A DNA stretch of 64,000 nt from Nocardioides faecalis (GTDB lineage Bacteria; Actinomycetota; Actinomycetes; Propionibacteriales; Nocardioidaceae), in the NCBI RefSeq assembly GCF_018388425.1, contig NZ_CP074406.1:1488001-1552000 (forward strand). Reading direction: 5' to 3'. The first letter of the stretch is position 1. Every line of letters begins with the position of its first letter. The notes beneath the pieces are model-generated. The model ran no database searches. It was not told where the DNA came from and was given only the letters and a program-made list of their open reading frames with translations. The position numbers and the translations under genes are program-made. Below, piece by piece: positions 1 to 10,764 of this stretch.

Positions 1-1
1 C

Positions 2-2088
2 GAGCGGGTCGAGCTCTGCCTGTTCGACGAGGACGCGGACGGACGGCGCAGCGAGACCCGGGTGGAGCTGACCGAGGTGGACGGCTACGTGTGGCACGCC
101 TACCTGCCGGAGGTGCAGCCGGGCCAGCGCTACGGCTACCGGGTGCACGGACCCTGGGACCCCGCCAACGGGCTGCGCTGCAACCCGAACAAGCTGCTGC
201 TGGACCCCTACGCCAAGGCGACGTCCGGCGAGATCGACTGGCACCCGTCGCTGTTCGGCTACGACTTCGACGAGCCGGACACCCGCAACGACGAGGACTC
301 CGCGGAGCGGATGATGCTCGCAGTGGTGATCAACCCGTTCTTCGACTGGGAAGGCGACCGGTCCCCGCGCACGCCGTACGCCGAGACGGTGGTCTACGAG
401 GCGCACGTCAAGGGCCTGACGATGACCCACCCGGACGTGCCGGAAGAGCTGCGCGGCACGTACGCCGGCTTGGCGCACCGCTCGGTGGTGGAGCACCTGG
501 TCAAGCTCGGCGTGACCGCGGTCGAGCTGATGCCGGTGCACCAGTTCGTCCACGACGACGTGCTGCTGCAGCGCGGGCTGCGCAACTACTGGGGCTACAA
601 CACCATCGGCTTCTTCGCCCCGCACGCCGGCTACACCTCCGCCACCTCGGTGCCCGGCTACCAGGTGCAGGAGTTCAAGGCGATGGTCAAGACGCTGCAC
701 GAGGCCGGCATCGAGGTCATCCTCGACGTCGTCTACAACCACACCGCGGAGGGCAACCACCTCGGCCCGACGCTGAGCATGAAGGGCATCGACAACCCGG
801 CGTACTACCGGCTCGTCGACGACGACAAGCAGTACTACATGGACTACACCGGCACCGGGAACTCCCTCAACGCCGGCAGCCCGCACTCGCTGCAGCTGAT
901 CATGGACTCGCTGCGCTACTGGGTCACCGAGATGCACGTCGACGGCTTCCGGTTCGACCTCGCCTCCGCGCTGGCGCGCGAGTTCTACGACGTCGACCGG
1001 CTGGCGACGTTCTTCGAGCTCGTGCAGCAGGACCCGGTGGTCAGCCAGGTGAAGCTGATCGCCGAGCCGTGGGACGTCGGCCCCGGCGGCTACCAGGTCG
1101 GCAACTTCCCGCCGCAGTGGACGGAGTGGAACGGCGCCTATCGCGACACGGTGCGCGACTTCTGGCGCGGCGAGCCGAACGTCGGCGAGCTCGCGAGCCG
1201 CCTGGCCGGCTCGGCCGACCTCTACGAGCACTCCGGCCGGCGCCCGGTGGCCAGCATCAACTTCGTCACCGCCCACGACGGGTTCACGCTGCGTGACCTG
1301 GTCTCTTATGAGAACAAGCACAACGAGGCCAACGGCGAGGACGGCCGCGACGGCGCCGACGACAACCGGTCGTGGAACCACGGCGTCGAGGGGCCCACCG
1401 ACGACCCGGCCATCAACGAGGCACGCGCCCGCGACCAGCGCAACCTGCTGGCCACCCTGCTGCTCAGCCAGGGCGTGCCGATGATCCTGCACGGCGACGA
1501 GCTCGGCCGCACCCAGCACGGCAACAACAACACCTATGCGCAGGACTCCGAGCTGAGCTGGATCGACTGGGACCGGGTGGACCGTCCGCTCTGCGAGTTC
1601 GTCAGCGAGCTCGCCCGGCTGCGCCGCGAGCACCCGTCCCTGCGTCGGCAGCGGTTCTTCACCGGCACCACGGTGCGCACGGGGGAGGGGGAGCGGCTCA
1701 ACGACATCGTCTGGCTGCACCCCGAGGGCAGGCCGATGGACGACGGCGACTGGACGAGCGGCCTGCGCACGCTGGGCATGTACCTCAACGGCGACGGCAT
1801 CGCCGGTCGTGACCGGCAGGGCCATCCGATCCACGACGACCACTTCCTGGTGTTCTTCAACGGCGGCGACGAGGTGCCGGCGATGCTGCCCGAGGCGGAG
1901 TACAGCGAGCGGTGGCAGGTCGTGCTCGACACGTCCGGCACCTGCGACGTCGAGAAGCCGCTGGAGGCGGGCCAGATGCTGCCGCTGCCCCACCGCAGCG
2001 TGGTGGTGCTGCGCGAGTGGCACGACCCGCAGCCCGAGGTGGACCTCGGTCCGGCCGCGTCGGTCGCCTCGATGGCCGGCGGCACCGA

Positions 2089-2092
<4 letters not shown>
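2..2092 (+). CDS. glgX: Glycogen debranching enzyme GlgX/TreX (5' end outside window)
   Basis: Hydrolyses alpha-1,6 branches of glycogen or maltodextrin in the cytoplasm, supplying linear chains to TreY and TreZ downstream. The frame is open from the first bases ([14 protein letters not shown]), so the true start lies upstream and only part of the N-terminal CBM48-like domain is missing. GH13 motifs run in order: [10 protein letters not shown] (region I), DGFRFDLAS (region II with the nucleophile Asp), [13 protein letters not shown] (region III with the acid Glu) and [14 protein letters not shown] (region IV). The arrangement is that of GlgX/TreX rather than pullulanase. Its TGA overlaps the GTG of treY, so the genes are probably translationally coupled. 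The C-terminal tail after about codon 640 is Ala/Ser rich. Family assignment is firm; TreX versus GlgX naming follows from the treY-treZ context. Confidence 0.96.
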
Positions 2093-4457
<2,365 letters not shown>

Positions 4458-4461
<4 letters not shown>

Positions 4462-6236
4462 GCGCGCAGTCCGCTGCACAGCCCGCTGCGGAGCGACCGG
4501 CCCGCGGACCGTTCGACGTGTGGGCACCCCGGTGTGACCGGGTGCGGCTGAGCCTGGCCGAGGACGTGGTGGACATGGTCCCGGCCGACGGCGGCTGGTG
4601 GACACCCGCCTCGGTGCCGGCGGGGGTGCCGGACGGGACGTCGTACGGCTTCCTGCTGGGCGAGGACACCACGGTGCTGCCCGACCCGCGCTCGCGACGC
4701 CAGCCCGGCGGCGTGCACGAGCGGTCCGCGACCTTCGACGCAGGCGCGCACACCTGGACCGACGCCGGGTGGACGGGGCGCCAGCTCGCCGGCGCCACCA
4801 TCTACGAGCTGCACGTGGGCACCTTCAGCCCCGCCGGCACCTTCGACGGCGTCGTGGAGCGGCTCGACCACCTGGTCTCGCTCGGCGTCGGGTTCGTCGA
4901 GCTGATGCCGGTCAACGCGTTCAACGGCGTGCACAACTGGGGCTACGACGGCGTGCTGTGGTCGGCGGTGCACGAGCCCTACGGCGGTCCCGCCGGCTAC
5001 CAGCGGCTCGTCGACGCCTGCCACCGCGCCGGGATCGGCGTCATCCAGGACGTCGTCTACAACCACCTCGGGCCCTCGGGCAACTACCTGCCGCGCTTCG
5101 GTCCCTACCTGAAGCAGGGCCGCAACACGTGGGGTGACCTGGTCAACCTCGACGGCGAGGGCGCGGCCGAGGTACGGCGCTACATCCTGGACAGCGCACT
5201 GATGTGGCTGCGCGACTACCACGTCGACGGGCTGCGGCTCGACGCCGTGCACGCGCTGCACGACGACTCCGACCTCCACCTGCTGGAGGAGATGGCGATC
5301 GAGGTGCAGGCGCTGTCGGCACACCTGAACCGCCCGCTGACGTTGATCGCCGAGTCCGACCTCAACGACACCCGTCTGGTCACGCCGCGCGAGGCCGGCG
5401 GCTACGGTCTCGACGCGCAGTGGAGCGACGACTTCCACCACGGCGTGCACGTCGCTCTGACCGGTGAGACCACCGGCTACTACGCCGACTTCGAGCCGCT
5501 CGGTGCGCTCGGCAAGGTCCTCGACTGCGGCTTCTTCCACGACGGCACGTTCTCCAGCTTCCGCGACGCTCCGCACGGCAGGCCGGTCGACACCGAGCGG
5601 ATGCCGGCGTGGCGGCTGGTGGTCTGCGCGCAGAACCACGACCAGATCGGCAACCGGGCCCGGGGCGACCGCACCGCGGAGCACCTGAGCACCGAGCAGC
5701 TGCTGTGCGGTGCGCTGCTGACCCTGGGCTCGCCGTTCACGCCGATGCTGTTCCAGGGCGAGGAGTGGGCGGCCAGCACGCCGTTCGCGTTCTTCACCTC
5801 CCACCCCGAGCCCGAGCTGGCCACCGCGACCGCCGAGGGCCGGCTGGCGGAGTTCGAGCGGATGGGGTGGGACCCCGACGAGGTCCTCGACCCGCAGGAC
5901 CCGGCCACCTTCGCCGCGAGCCGGCTGCGGTGGGAGGAGGCCGAGACCGGCGAGCACGCCCGGGTGCTGGCCGGCTACCGGCGCCTGGCCCAGCTGCGTC
6001 GTACCTGCCCCGAGCTCACGGACCCCTCCTTCGGGTCGGCCACCGTCGACGAGGAGGCCAGGCGGCTCACGCTGGAGCGCGGTGCGCTGGCGATCCACGT
6101 CAACCTCGGCACCGAGCCGTGGCAGGTGGCGGCCACCGAGGTGCTGTTCAGCACCGGCTCCGAGCCGGCGCAGGACAGCGTGCCGGGCGGCTCAGTGGTC
6201 GTGCCCGGGGGCAACGGCGTCCTCGTGCGCCGCTGA
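4458..6236 (+). CDS. treZ: Maltooligosyltrehalose trehalohydrolase TreZ
   Basis: Releases trehalose from maltooligosyltrehalose and completes the TreXYZ pathway, which makes trehalose from glycogen as an osmo- and stress-protectant. 592 residues. An N-terminal beta-sandwich ([15 protein letters not shown]) is followed by the GH13 barrel with [53 protein letters not shown] and [16 protein letters not shown], all TreZ hallmarks, then [12 protein letters not shown]. The ATG overlaps the treY stop (ATGA). Nothing unusual is seen apart from the short C-terminal domain. No intrinsic terminator is obvious after it; 158 bases separate it from the next gene. Confidence 0.96.
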
Positions 6237-6394
6237 GGCGAGGCACCCGGCGAGGATCCCCAGCAGCGCCACGGCGACGCCGATCGCCGGAGAAATCTGG
6301 AGAAGGTGGGCAATCCGGCCCGCTGACGGCGCCGAAGCACTGGTGACAGTCCCGCGCGGTCCCGCGCGACCCCACCCACTCGGAGGACAGCACG

Positions 6395-7015
6395 ATGAAC
6401 CAGCGTCAGCTCAAGATCGGACTCGTCGGCCTCGTCACCGCGGCCGTCGCCGGTGCCACCTTCTCCCCGGCCCCCGCCCAGGCCGCCCTCGACGACCGCA
6501 GCCTCGCCGAGGTCCTCGCGGCCGACAAGGGGTACGACCGCAACTGGCACGACTTCGACATCCTCGAGAAGGCGGTGACCACCGTCCTCAAGGCCAAGCC
6601 CAACAGCCCGGTCTCGGTGCTCGCCGACGGCGACACCCGCCTCACCGCGTTCCTGCCCACCGACGCCGCGTTCCGCCGGCTGGTGAAGGACCTCAGCGGC
6701 AAGCAGCCGCGCACCGAGCGCGCGACCTTCAACGCCGTGGCGAAGGTCGCCGACGTCGACACCCTCGAGGCGGTGCTGCTCTACCACGTGGTGCCGCAGC
6801 GGCTGAACGCCAAGAAGGTGCTGAAGTCCGACGGCGCCAAGCTCAAGACGGCCGCCAACCTCAACATCACCGTCCGGGTCAAGGGCAAGAAGGTCAAGCT
6901 GATCGACAAGGACCGCGACGCCCAGAACCCGCGCGTGGTGGCGGTGGACATCAACAAGGGCAACAAGCAGATCGCCCACGCCATCAACCGGGTGCTGCGT
7001 CCGATCGACCTCTGA
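6395..7015 (+). CDS. Secreted fasciclin (FAS1) domain protein
   Basis: 206 residues. A Sec signal peptide (hydrophobic stretch, then Ala-rich, probable cleavage after AQA near residue 30) precedes one FAS1 domain. The domain shows TAFLPTDAAFRRLVKD (H1 motif) and EAVLLYHVVPQRLNAKKV, plus a C-terminal conserved region ending near HAINRVLRPIDL. FAS1 proteins are extracellular or cell-wall adhesion modules; no enzymatic role is known. The start is supported by GGAGGACAGCACG just before the ATG. It lies alone, between treZ and a long inverted repeat that probably terminates it. Function beyond extracellular adhesion cannot be read from the sequence. Confidence 0.88.
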   Translation: MNQRQLKIGLVGLVTAAVAGATFSPAPAQAALDDRSLAEVLAADKGYDRNWHDFDILEKAVTTVLKAKPNSPVSVLADGDTRLTAFLPTDAAFRRLVKDLSGKQPRTERATFNAVAKVADVDTLEAVLLYHVVPQRLNAKKVLKSDGAKLKTAANLNITVRVKGKKVKLIDKDRDAQNPRVVAVDINKGNKQIAHAINRVLRPIDL

Positions 7016-7033
7016 GGTCGGCCGCACCACGTC

Positions 7034-7085
7034 CCGGCCCCTTCCGTGCGCTCGACCCTCGAGGTCAGGCACCGGAGGGGGCCGG
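7034..7085. terminator. Long imperfect hairpin between convergent genes
   Basis: CCGGCCCC (7034-7041) pairs with GGGGCCGG (7078-7085), with further pairing inward (TTCCGTGC against GCACCGGA, with small bulges) and an inner GACC/GGTC stem. It lies between the fasciclin gene (+) and a lipoprotein gene (-), so it may end both transcripts. There is no clear T-run, which is common in high-G+C actinobacteria. Confidence 0.5.
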
Positions 7086-7107
7086 TCGCGTTGGTGAGGT
7101 GTCCGGG

Positions 7108-7788
7108 TCAGTCCGAGCGCCCGACGCCGACGGCATCGAGGACGGCACGACCGCCGTCCAGCACGCCACCGACCGTGCCGCGCTGGTCCTCCGAACCCGG
7201 CGCTGTTGCGTGCGGGTCGTCGGTCAGGCGTACGTCTCGACAGCCGTAGTCGTCGACGACCACCCCGGTCTGGTCGCCGCCGTGGCTGTACACGATCATC
7301 CACCGTGCGCCCAGGTCAGCGGTGCAGGCACGGTTGCGGTCGGCAGGGGCCAGGTCGTCAAGGGCCGTCTTGAGGGCGGGTAGGTCCCCGGCGGGAACGG
7401 GTTCGGGGTCGCCCTTGCGCGTCCACCCGAAGACAGCACCGCCGTCGGCGGTCGTGCCAGCGTCGAAGGGCCAGTACTGACACACCCACGCCTCCTCGGG
7501 CGCGAGGAGGTCCGGGCGCTCGTCCGCCGGCTCATCGGCCCCGAAGCCGTGCCCGGAAGGGTCATCGCCCGTGGGCAGCTCCTCTGGGCAGGGGCGCTTC
7601 CCGGCGTCGGCGAGCTCACTGGATGGCACCACGGGGCTGGCAGTGGTGGGGGCGTTGCCGCATCCGGCGAGGAAGACGGCTCCGGGGGCCAGGCTCAGCA
7701 GCAGGGCGCCGCGACCTGCCCGGCGAACGGCGCGCGGTCGGATGCTGCCAGTGGGGGCAGGGCTCATCGTGAACGTCGGCATGGTCAT
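7108..7788 (-). CDS. Putative lipoprotein of unknown function
   Basis: About 226 residues. Basic N-terminus, hydrophobic stretch LLLSLAPGAVFLAGC and a lipobox (L40-A-G-C43) indicate a lipoprotein anchored outside the cell. The mature part is rich in Asp, Pro and Gly with a few Cys (CPEELP, VCQYWPF, ACTADL, YGCRDV), suggesting disulfides in a small extracellular domain. No catalytic motif or family is recognised. Met codons at 1, 3 and 8 could all serve as start; all leave a workable signal peptide. It is not obviously in an operon. Confidence 0.7.
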   Translation of the reverse strand: MTMPTFTMSPAPTGSIRPRAVRRAGRGALLLSLAPGAVFLAGCGNAPTTASPVVPSSELADAGKRPCPEELPTGDDPSGHGFGADEPADERPDLLAPEEAWVCQYWPFDAGTTADGGAVFGWTRKGDPEPVPAGDLPALKTALDDLAPADRNRACTADLGARWMIVYSHGGDQTGVVVDDYGCRDVRLTDDPHATAPGSEDQRGTVGGVLDGGRAVLDAVGVGRSD

Positions 7789-7886
7789 CAGACGGTCTCA
7801 CAGCCTTCGGGGTTCCACAGCCAGTGCAGCTACCGAGTCACCACAGGCAGTCGGACCAGAGATCCTGGCACCGTGGCCCGGCCGGG

Positions 7887-7960
7887 CTAGAACCGTCGGT
7901 GGAACCTGAGGTCACCGGTGGGCAGGAGGTTCATCGCGTAGGTGGGGTGGGCGCGGGTCG
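7887..7960 (-). pseudogene. Fragment of a second DUF222-HNH gene (C-terminal tail only)
   Basis: On the minus strand this stretch reads RAHPTYAMNLLPTGDLRFHRRF followed by a TAG stop at 7889-7887. It closely matches the C-terminus of the adjacent DUF222 protein (RAHDPSYEMTLLPNGDYRFTKR). Nothing upstream of it in frame resembles the rest of that family. I read it as what is left of a tandem copy, or the original 3' end of the neighbour displaced by recombination. The intact gene now ends in the atypical tail KRQCALPRPG. Confidence 0.65.
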
Positions 7961-7983
7961 TGGGCGCGGTGGTGCTGTCGCGC

Positions 7984-9261
7984 TCAACCTGGCCGAGGCA
8001 GGGCACACTGTCGCTTGGTGAACCGGTAGTCGCCGTTGGGCAGGAGGGTCATCTCGTAGCTGGGATCGTGGGCGCGGAGGTGGTCCTGTTTGCAGAAACA
8101 GACGGCGTCTTTGAGGTCGGTGCGACCGCCTTGGGACCAGGGTCTGAGGTGGTGGGCCTCGGTCCACGCCGCGGTGATGGTGCAGCCCTCAGCCCGGCAT
8201 CGTCGATCGCGGACCTTCATCGCCTTGCGTTGGGGCTTGGTGAACAACCGCTTCGCGCGGCCCTGGTCGAGGAGCTCGGAGTCCCCGCCGTACACCTGCG
8301 GGATGATCGCCGCCTGGCAGGCGAGGCGCCGGGCTTCGCCGGCGGAGATCGGGTCGGCGCCACCGCCGGTGATCGCGATCGCGGTGGCGAGGTCGGTCAG
8401 CAGCTGCTCGTGGGACAGGGCCACGATCACCGTGGTGGCATCGCCGCCGTGCTCGGGGAGCTGGTCGGGGTCGAGGAGCTCGAGCAGTGCTTCGAAGGCG
8501 TGGGCGTTGGCTCGGTGCCGGGGGATGGCGGTGGTCGAGCCTGTCGAGACCCCGCCGGTCCCGCCGTTCTTGCGGGGTGAGGTGTAGGCGTCGAGATAGG
8601 TCCGCAGCCGGTTCGCCACGGTCGTCGGCAGCACTCCGGAGAGTCGGGTGCGGCCGTCGCCGAGGTCCCGCAGGCTCAGCGTCGCCCTCTCGCGGGCGTG
8701 CCGTTCCTCGTCCTGAAGCTTCTTGCCCTCTTCGGCGTCGGCGACCTCGGGCGCGACGACGTCGAGGATCCGGCGTGCCAGCCGGCGGAGGTCCTTGGGA
8801 CCGAACTCGTCGCAGTACCCGACCAGGGTCACCTCTGCCCCGGCGACGGTCTCCGGGGCCAGCTCGGTGGGCAGCTCGTCGAGCCCGAGGGTGATCACCC
8901 TCGCCTGCGCCGCGGACACATGGCCGTCCCGCATCCCGGCAGCGACCACGGTCCGGGTCTCGAGCGCCTTGGCGAGCCGCCAGTCGGCCCGTGCCGTTTG
9001 TGGGTCGGTGTGGGTGGTGTGGGCGATCCAGGCGCCGGCGTCGCGGGCACCGTGCATCGCCGCGACATCATCGGCCGAGGCGAGCAACCGCAGCCTCAGC
9101 TCGGCGACCTGGGCCTCGATGTGCGTCAGCTCGACCAGCGCCGTCTCCTTGTCGGAGGTCGCCATGAACAACGGCTCAACGTCCGCCACCTCGCCCAGGA
9201 CCCGACGCATCTGCCCGGCAGCCTGGAGCACGGGATGGCGGGTGAGAACACCAGCGGTCAC
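7984..9261 (-). CDS. DUF222 / HNH endonuclease-like protein (13E12 repeat family)
   Basis: 425 residues. The N-terminal DUF222 domain (about 20-300) contains the family signature GAWIAHTTHTDPQTARADWRLAKALE and helical segments. The C-terminal HNH region starts with RDRRCRAEGCTITAAWTEAHHLRPWSQGG. The HNH site looks degenerate: the usual Asn is replaced (TDLKDAV) and the final HH is DH (CKQDH), so nuclease activity is doubtful. The 13E12 family is multicopy in actinobacteria and several mycobacterial members are in the LexA regulon. A LexA-like box lies about 75 bases upstream. Start GTG at 9261 is preceded by GGGGAGG. A second family member is at 21583-22929. Confidence 0.9.
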   Translation of the reverse strand: MTAGVLTRHPVLQAAGQMRRVLGEVADVEPLFMATSDKETALVELTHIEAQVAELRLRLLASADDVAAMHGARDAGAWIAHTTHTDPQTARADWRLAKALETRTVVAAGMRDGHVSAAQARVITLGLDELPTELAPETVAGAEVTLVGYCDEFGPKDLRRLARRILDVVAPEVADAEEGKKLQDEERHARERATLSLRDLGDGRTRLSGVLPTTVANRLRTYLDAYTSPRKNGGTGGVSTGSTTAIPRHRANAHAFEALLELLDPDQLPEHGGDATTVIVALSHEQLLTDLATAIAITGGGADPISAGEARRLACQAAIIPQVYGGDSELLDQGRAKRLFTKPQRKAMKVRDRRCRAEGCTITAAWTEAHHLRPWSQGGRTDLKDAVCFCKQDHLRAHDPSYEMTLLPNGDYRFTKRQCALPRPG

Positions 9262-9308
9262 TGCGATCGACCTCCCCGAGACGGTGGGTCACGCGTCGAG
9301 CGGGAGCG

Positions 9309-9351
9309 CTCGACCTACGGTCGATCCTACCATTAATCGAACAAGTGTTCT
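9309..9351 (-). promoter_or_regulatory. LexA-type SOS box and promoter of the DUF222-HNH gene
   Basis: TCGAACAAGTGTTCTA (9336-9351) matches the actinobacterial SOS box TCGAAC-N4-GTTCGA at all but one position of the two 6-base arms. On the minus strand a TAGGAT -10 element lies at 9328-9323, so the box covers the expected -35 position. A second palindrome, TCGACC-TAC-GGTCGA (9309-9323), sits just downstream of the -10. The arrangement predicts repression by LexA and induction by DNA damage. Confidence 0.7.
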
Positions 9352-9693
9352 AGTGCGAAGCTGGCGGATTCTCACTGGAGCTCGCGGTGTGTGATGTCTC
9401 AGGGGCATCGGTGACAGTTCTGCATCGGGACATCGGTGACGCTCTGAATCATCTTGGTGGTGACACTTCAGCCGCGAGGCTGCGGCGGCGGCTGCCCAGG
9501 AACCCATCGATCCGCGTGTCCGTCTCGCGATCTCACCGTGGCTCGACGATGCGCGCGGGCGACAACGGCCGAGCGCTGAACCCCTCACGCTTGGGTGTGC
9601 TCGGCCAGTTCGTGGCGCACCTGATGACGCTGTACCGCCACCGCGAGCCGCGACGTCGATAGCCTCCGCGCGTCGCTAGGTGGCCCTTCGCGT
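9352..9693. other. Intergenic stretch without a recognised gene
   Basis: This interval contains only weak open frames on both strands, none with a recognisable domain or good ribosome site. It starts with two near-copies of an ACATCGGTGACA-like motif (see the repeat entry) and may be decayed mobile-element or gene remnant DNA. I see no RNA gene. Confidence 0.5.
9401..9440. repeat. Short direct repeat, possibly an old IS terminus
   Basis: GGCATCGGTGACAGTTCT (about 9404-9421) and GACATCGGTGACGCTCT (about 9429-9445) are near copies. Together with the preceding GATGTCTCAGG they resemble the terminal sequences I associate with IS481-like elements in actinobacteria. No transposase remains nearby, so this is only a suggestion. 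Confidence 0.25.
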
Positions 9694-10224
9694 TCAGGTC
9701 GACGGCGAGTGTGTCGGTCGCCATGTCTGACGCGGTGCGAAGCCCGAGCGACGCAGCCAGTGCTCCGTGTAGAGGATTCGATGCGGAGTGATGACCGTGA
9801 GCGGATCCTGCGGCGGGTCGTCGAGGGAGCGTCCTCGCTCCACGTGGTCCGACTGCCAGCGGAATGCCTCCCAGTAGGCGGCGGCTTCCGGCTCCTCGCG
9901 CTCGATGGTGCTGGCGGTGCCGAACAGCTGCGCTCCTCGACTGCTTGCTTGGCCGACCAGCGGCGCGAAGATGCCTGCGGACACGCGGGGGTCTCGCTGG
10001 AGGTTGCGCGACTTCACCGAGGCATTCCAGCTGGTGTAGAAGATCTCGAACCCGAGGCTGTAGTACCGCACCGGCGTTGCGGCCGGCGAGCCCTCCGAGT
10101 TGGTCGTGGCGATGACGGCCATGTTCTGCGCCGACAGCAGGTTCAGGATCCGCTCTTCCAGCTGGTCGCGAGGGAGTCCCTGCTGCGGCGTCGGCCCCGC
10201 AAGCTAAGGGTTGGTCAGTGGCAT
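9694..10224 (-). pseudogene. PNPOx-fold flavin/F420-type protein with stop at codon 7
   Basis: The body (MAVIATTNSEGSPAATPVRYY onward, from 10122) is a split-beta-barrel pyridoxamine-5'-phosphate-oxidase-like protein; such proteins bind FMN or F420 and reduce or sense small molecules. The natural start seems to be the ATG at 10224, which has GGGAGA at proper spacing and reads MPLTNP, then TAG (10206-10204), then LAGPTPQQGLPRDQLEERIL in the same frame. The text after the stop continues smoothly into the known family N-terminus, so TAG probably replaced a sense codon (AAG, CAG or GAG). Between the stop and 10122 there is no ATG, GTG or TTG, so any product would lack the first helix. Translation from 10122 would give 142 residues. 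Confidence 0.75.
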
Positions 10225-10266
10225 GCGGCAGTCTCCCACGGTGGTGCGCAGTGGGTGTTGACGCGC

Positions 10267-10752
10267 TCAGACCAGTCGCGGCGGGAAGCCGCCGGTCGCG
10301 ACGGGGCCCCAGGCGGTCGGGGTGATCCGCAGCAGGGACTTGCCCTGCTCGACCATCGCGGCGCGGTACTCGTCCCAGTCGGAGTGCTCGCCGGCGATGT
10401 TGCGGAAGTACTCCACGAACGCGTCCAGCGCCGCCTCGTCCCGGTTGCCCTCGTCGTCGGAGGCGTCCAGCACCTCGCAGGTGCCGGAGACCTGCACCCA
10501 CGGGCCGTCCCACTCGTCGGAGACGACGACCACGTCCACCTGGGGGTCACGGCGTGCGTTGCGGGTCTTGGCGCGCTCGGGGTAGGTCGCGATCACCAGC
10601 CGGCCGCTGTCGTCGACGCCGCCGGTGACCGGCGAGGCTTGCGGGCTGCCGTCGGCGCGTCGGGTGATCAGCAGGAACCGGTGCCGCGGGCGGACGAAGT
10701 CCAGCAGGGCGTCGCGGTCGACGTCGGTGTTGGTGGCGATGTTGCGGGCCAT
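10267..10752 (-). CDS. PPOX-class F420-dependent family protein
   Basis: 161 residues, a complete split beta-barrel of the pyridoxamine-5'-phosphate-oxidase superfamily. The N-terminus LLDFVRPRHRFLLITRRADGSPQASPVTGGVDD and middle RAKTRNARRDPQVDVVVVSDEW are typical of the actinobacterial PPOX class, many of which use F420 and reduce quinone- or biliverdin-like substrates. The actual substrate cannot be told. It lies just upstream, on the same strand, of the related pseudogene at 9694-10224 and just downstream of the molybdenum hydroxylase genes. It is a possible fourth gene of that operon: the gap to the catalytic-subunit stop is 12 bases. Confidence 0.85.
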   Translation of the reverse strand: MARNIATNTDVDRDALLDFVRPRHRFLLITRRADGSPQASPVTGGVDDSGRLVIATYPERAKTRNARRDPQVDVVVVSDEWDGPWVQVSGTCEVLDASDDEGNRDEAALDAFVEYFRNIAGEHSDWDEYRAAMVEQGKSLLRITPTAWGPVATGGFPPRLV

Positions 10753-10764
10753 GGGGGTGTCCGT

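Noticed and set aside
9533..10513. A 326-codon minus-strand frame covering both PNPOx genes
   Set aside because: It is out of frame with both recognisable proteins and Arg-rich throughout.
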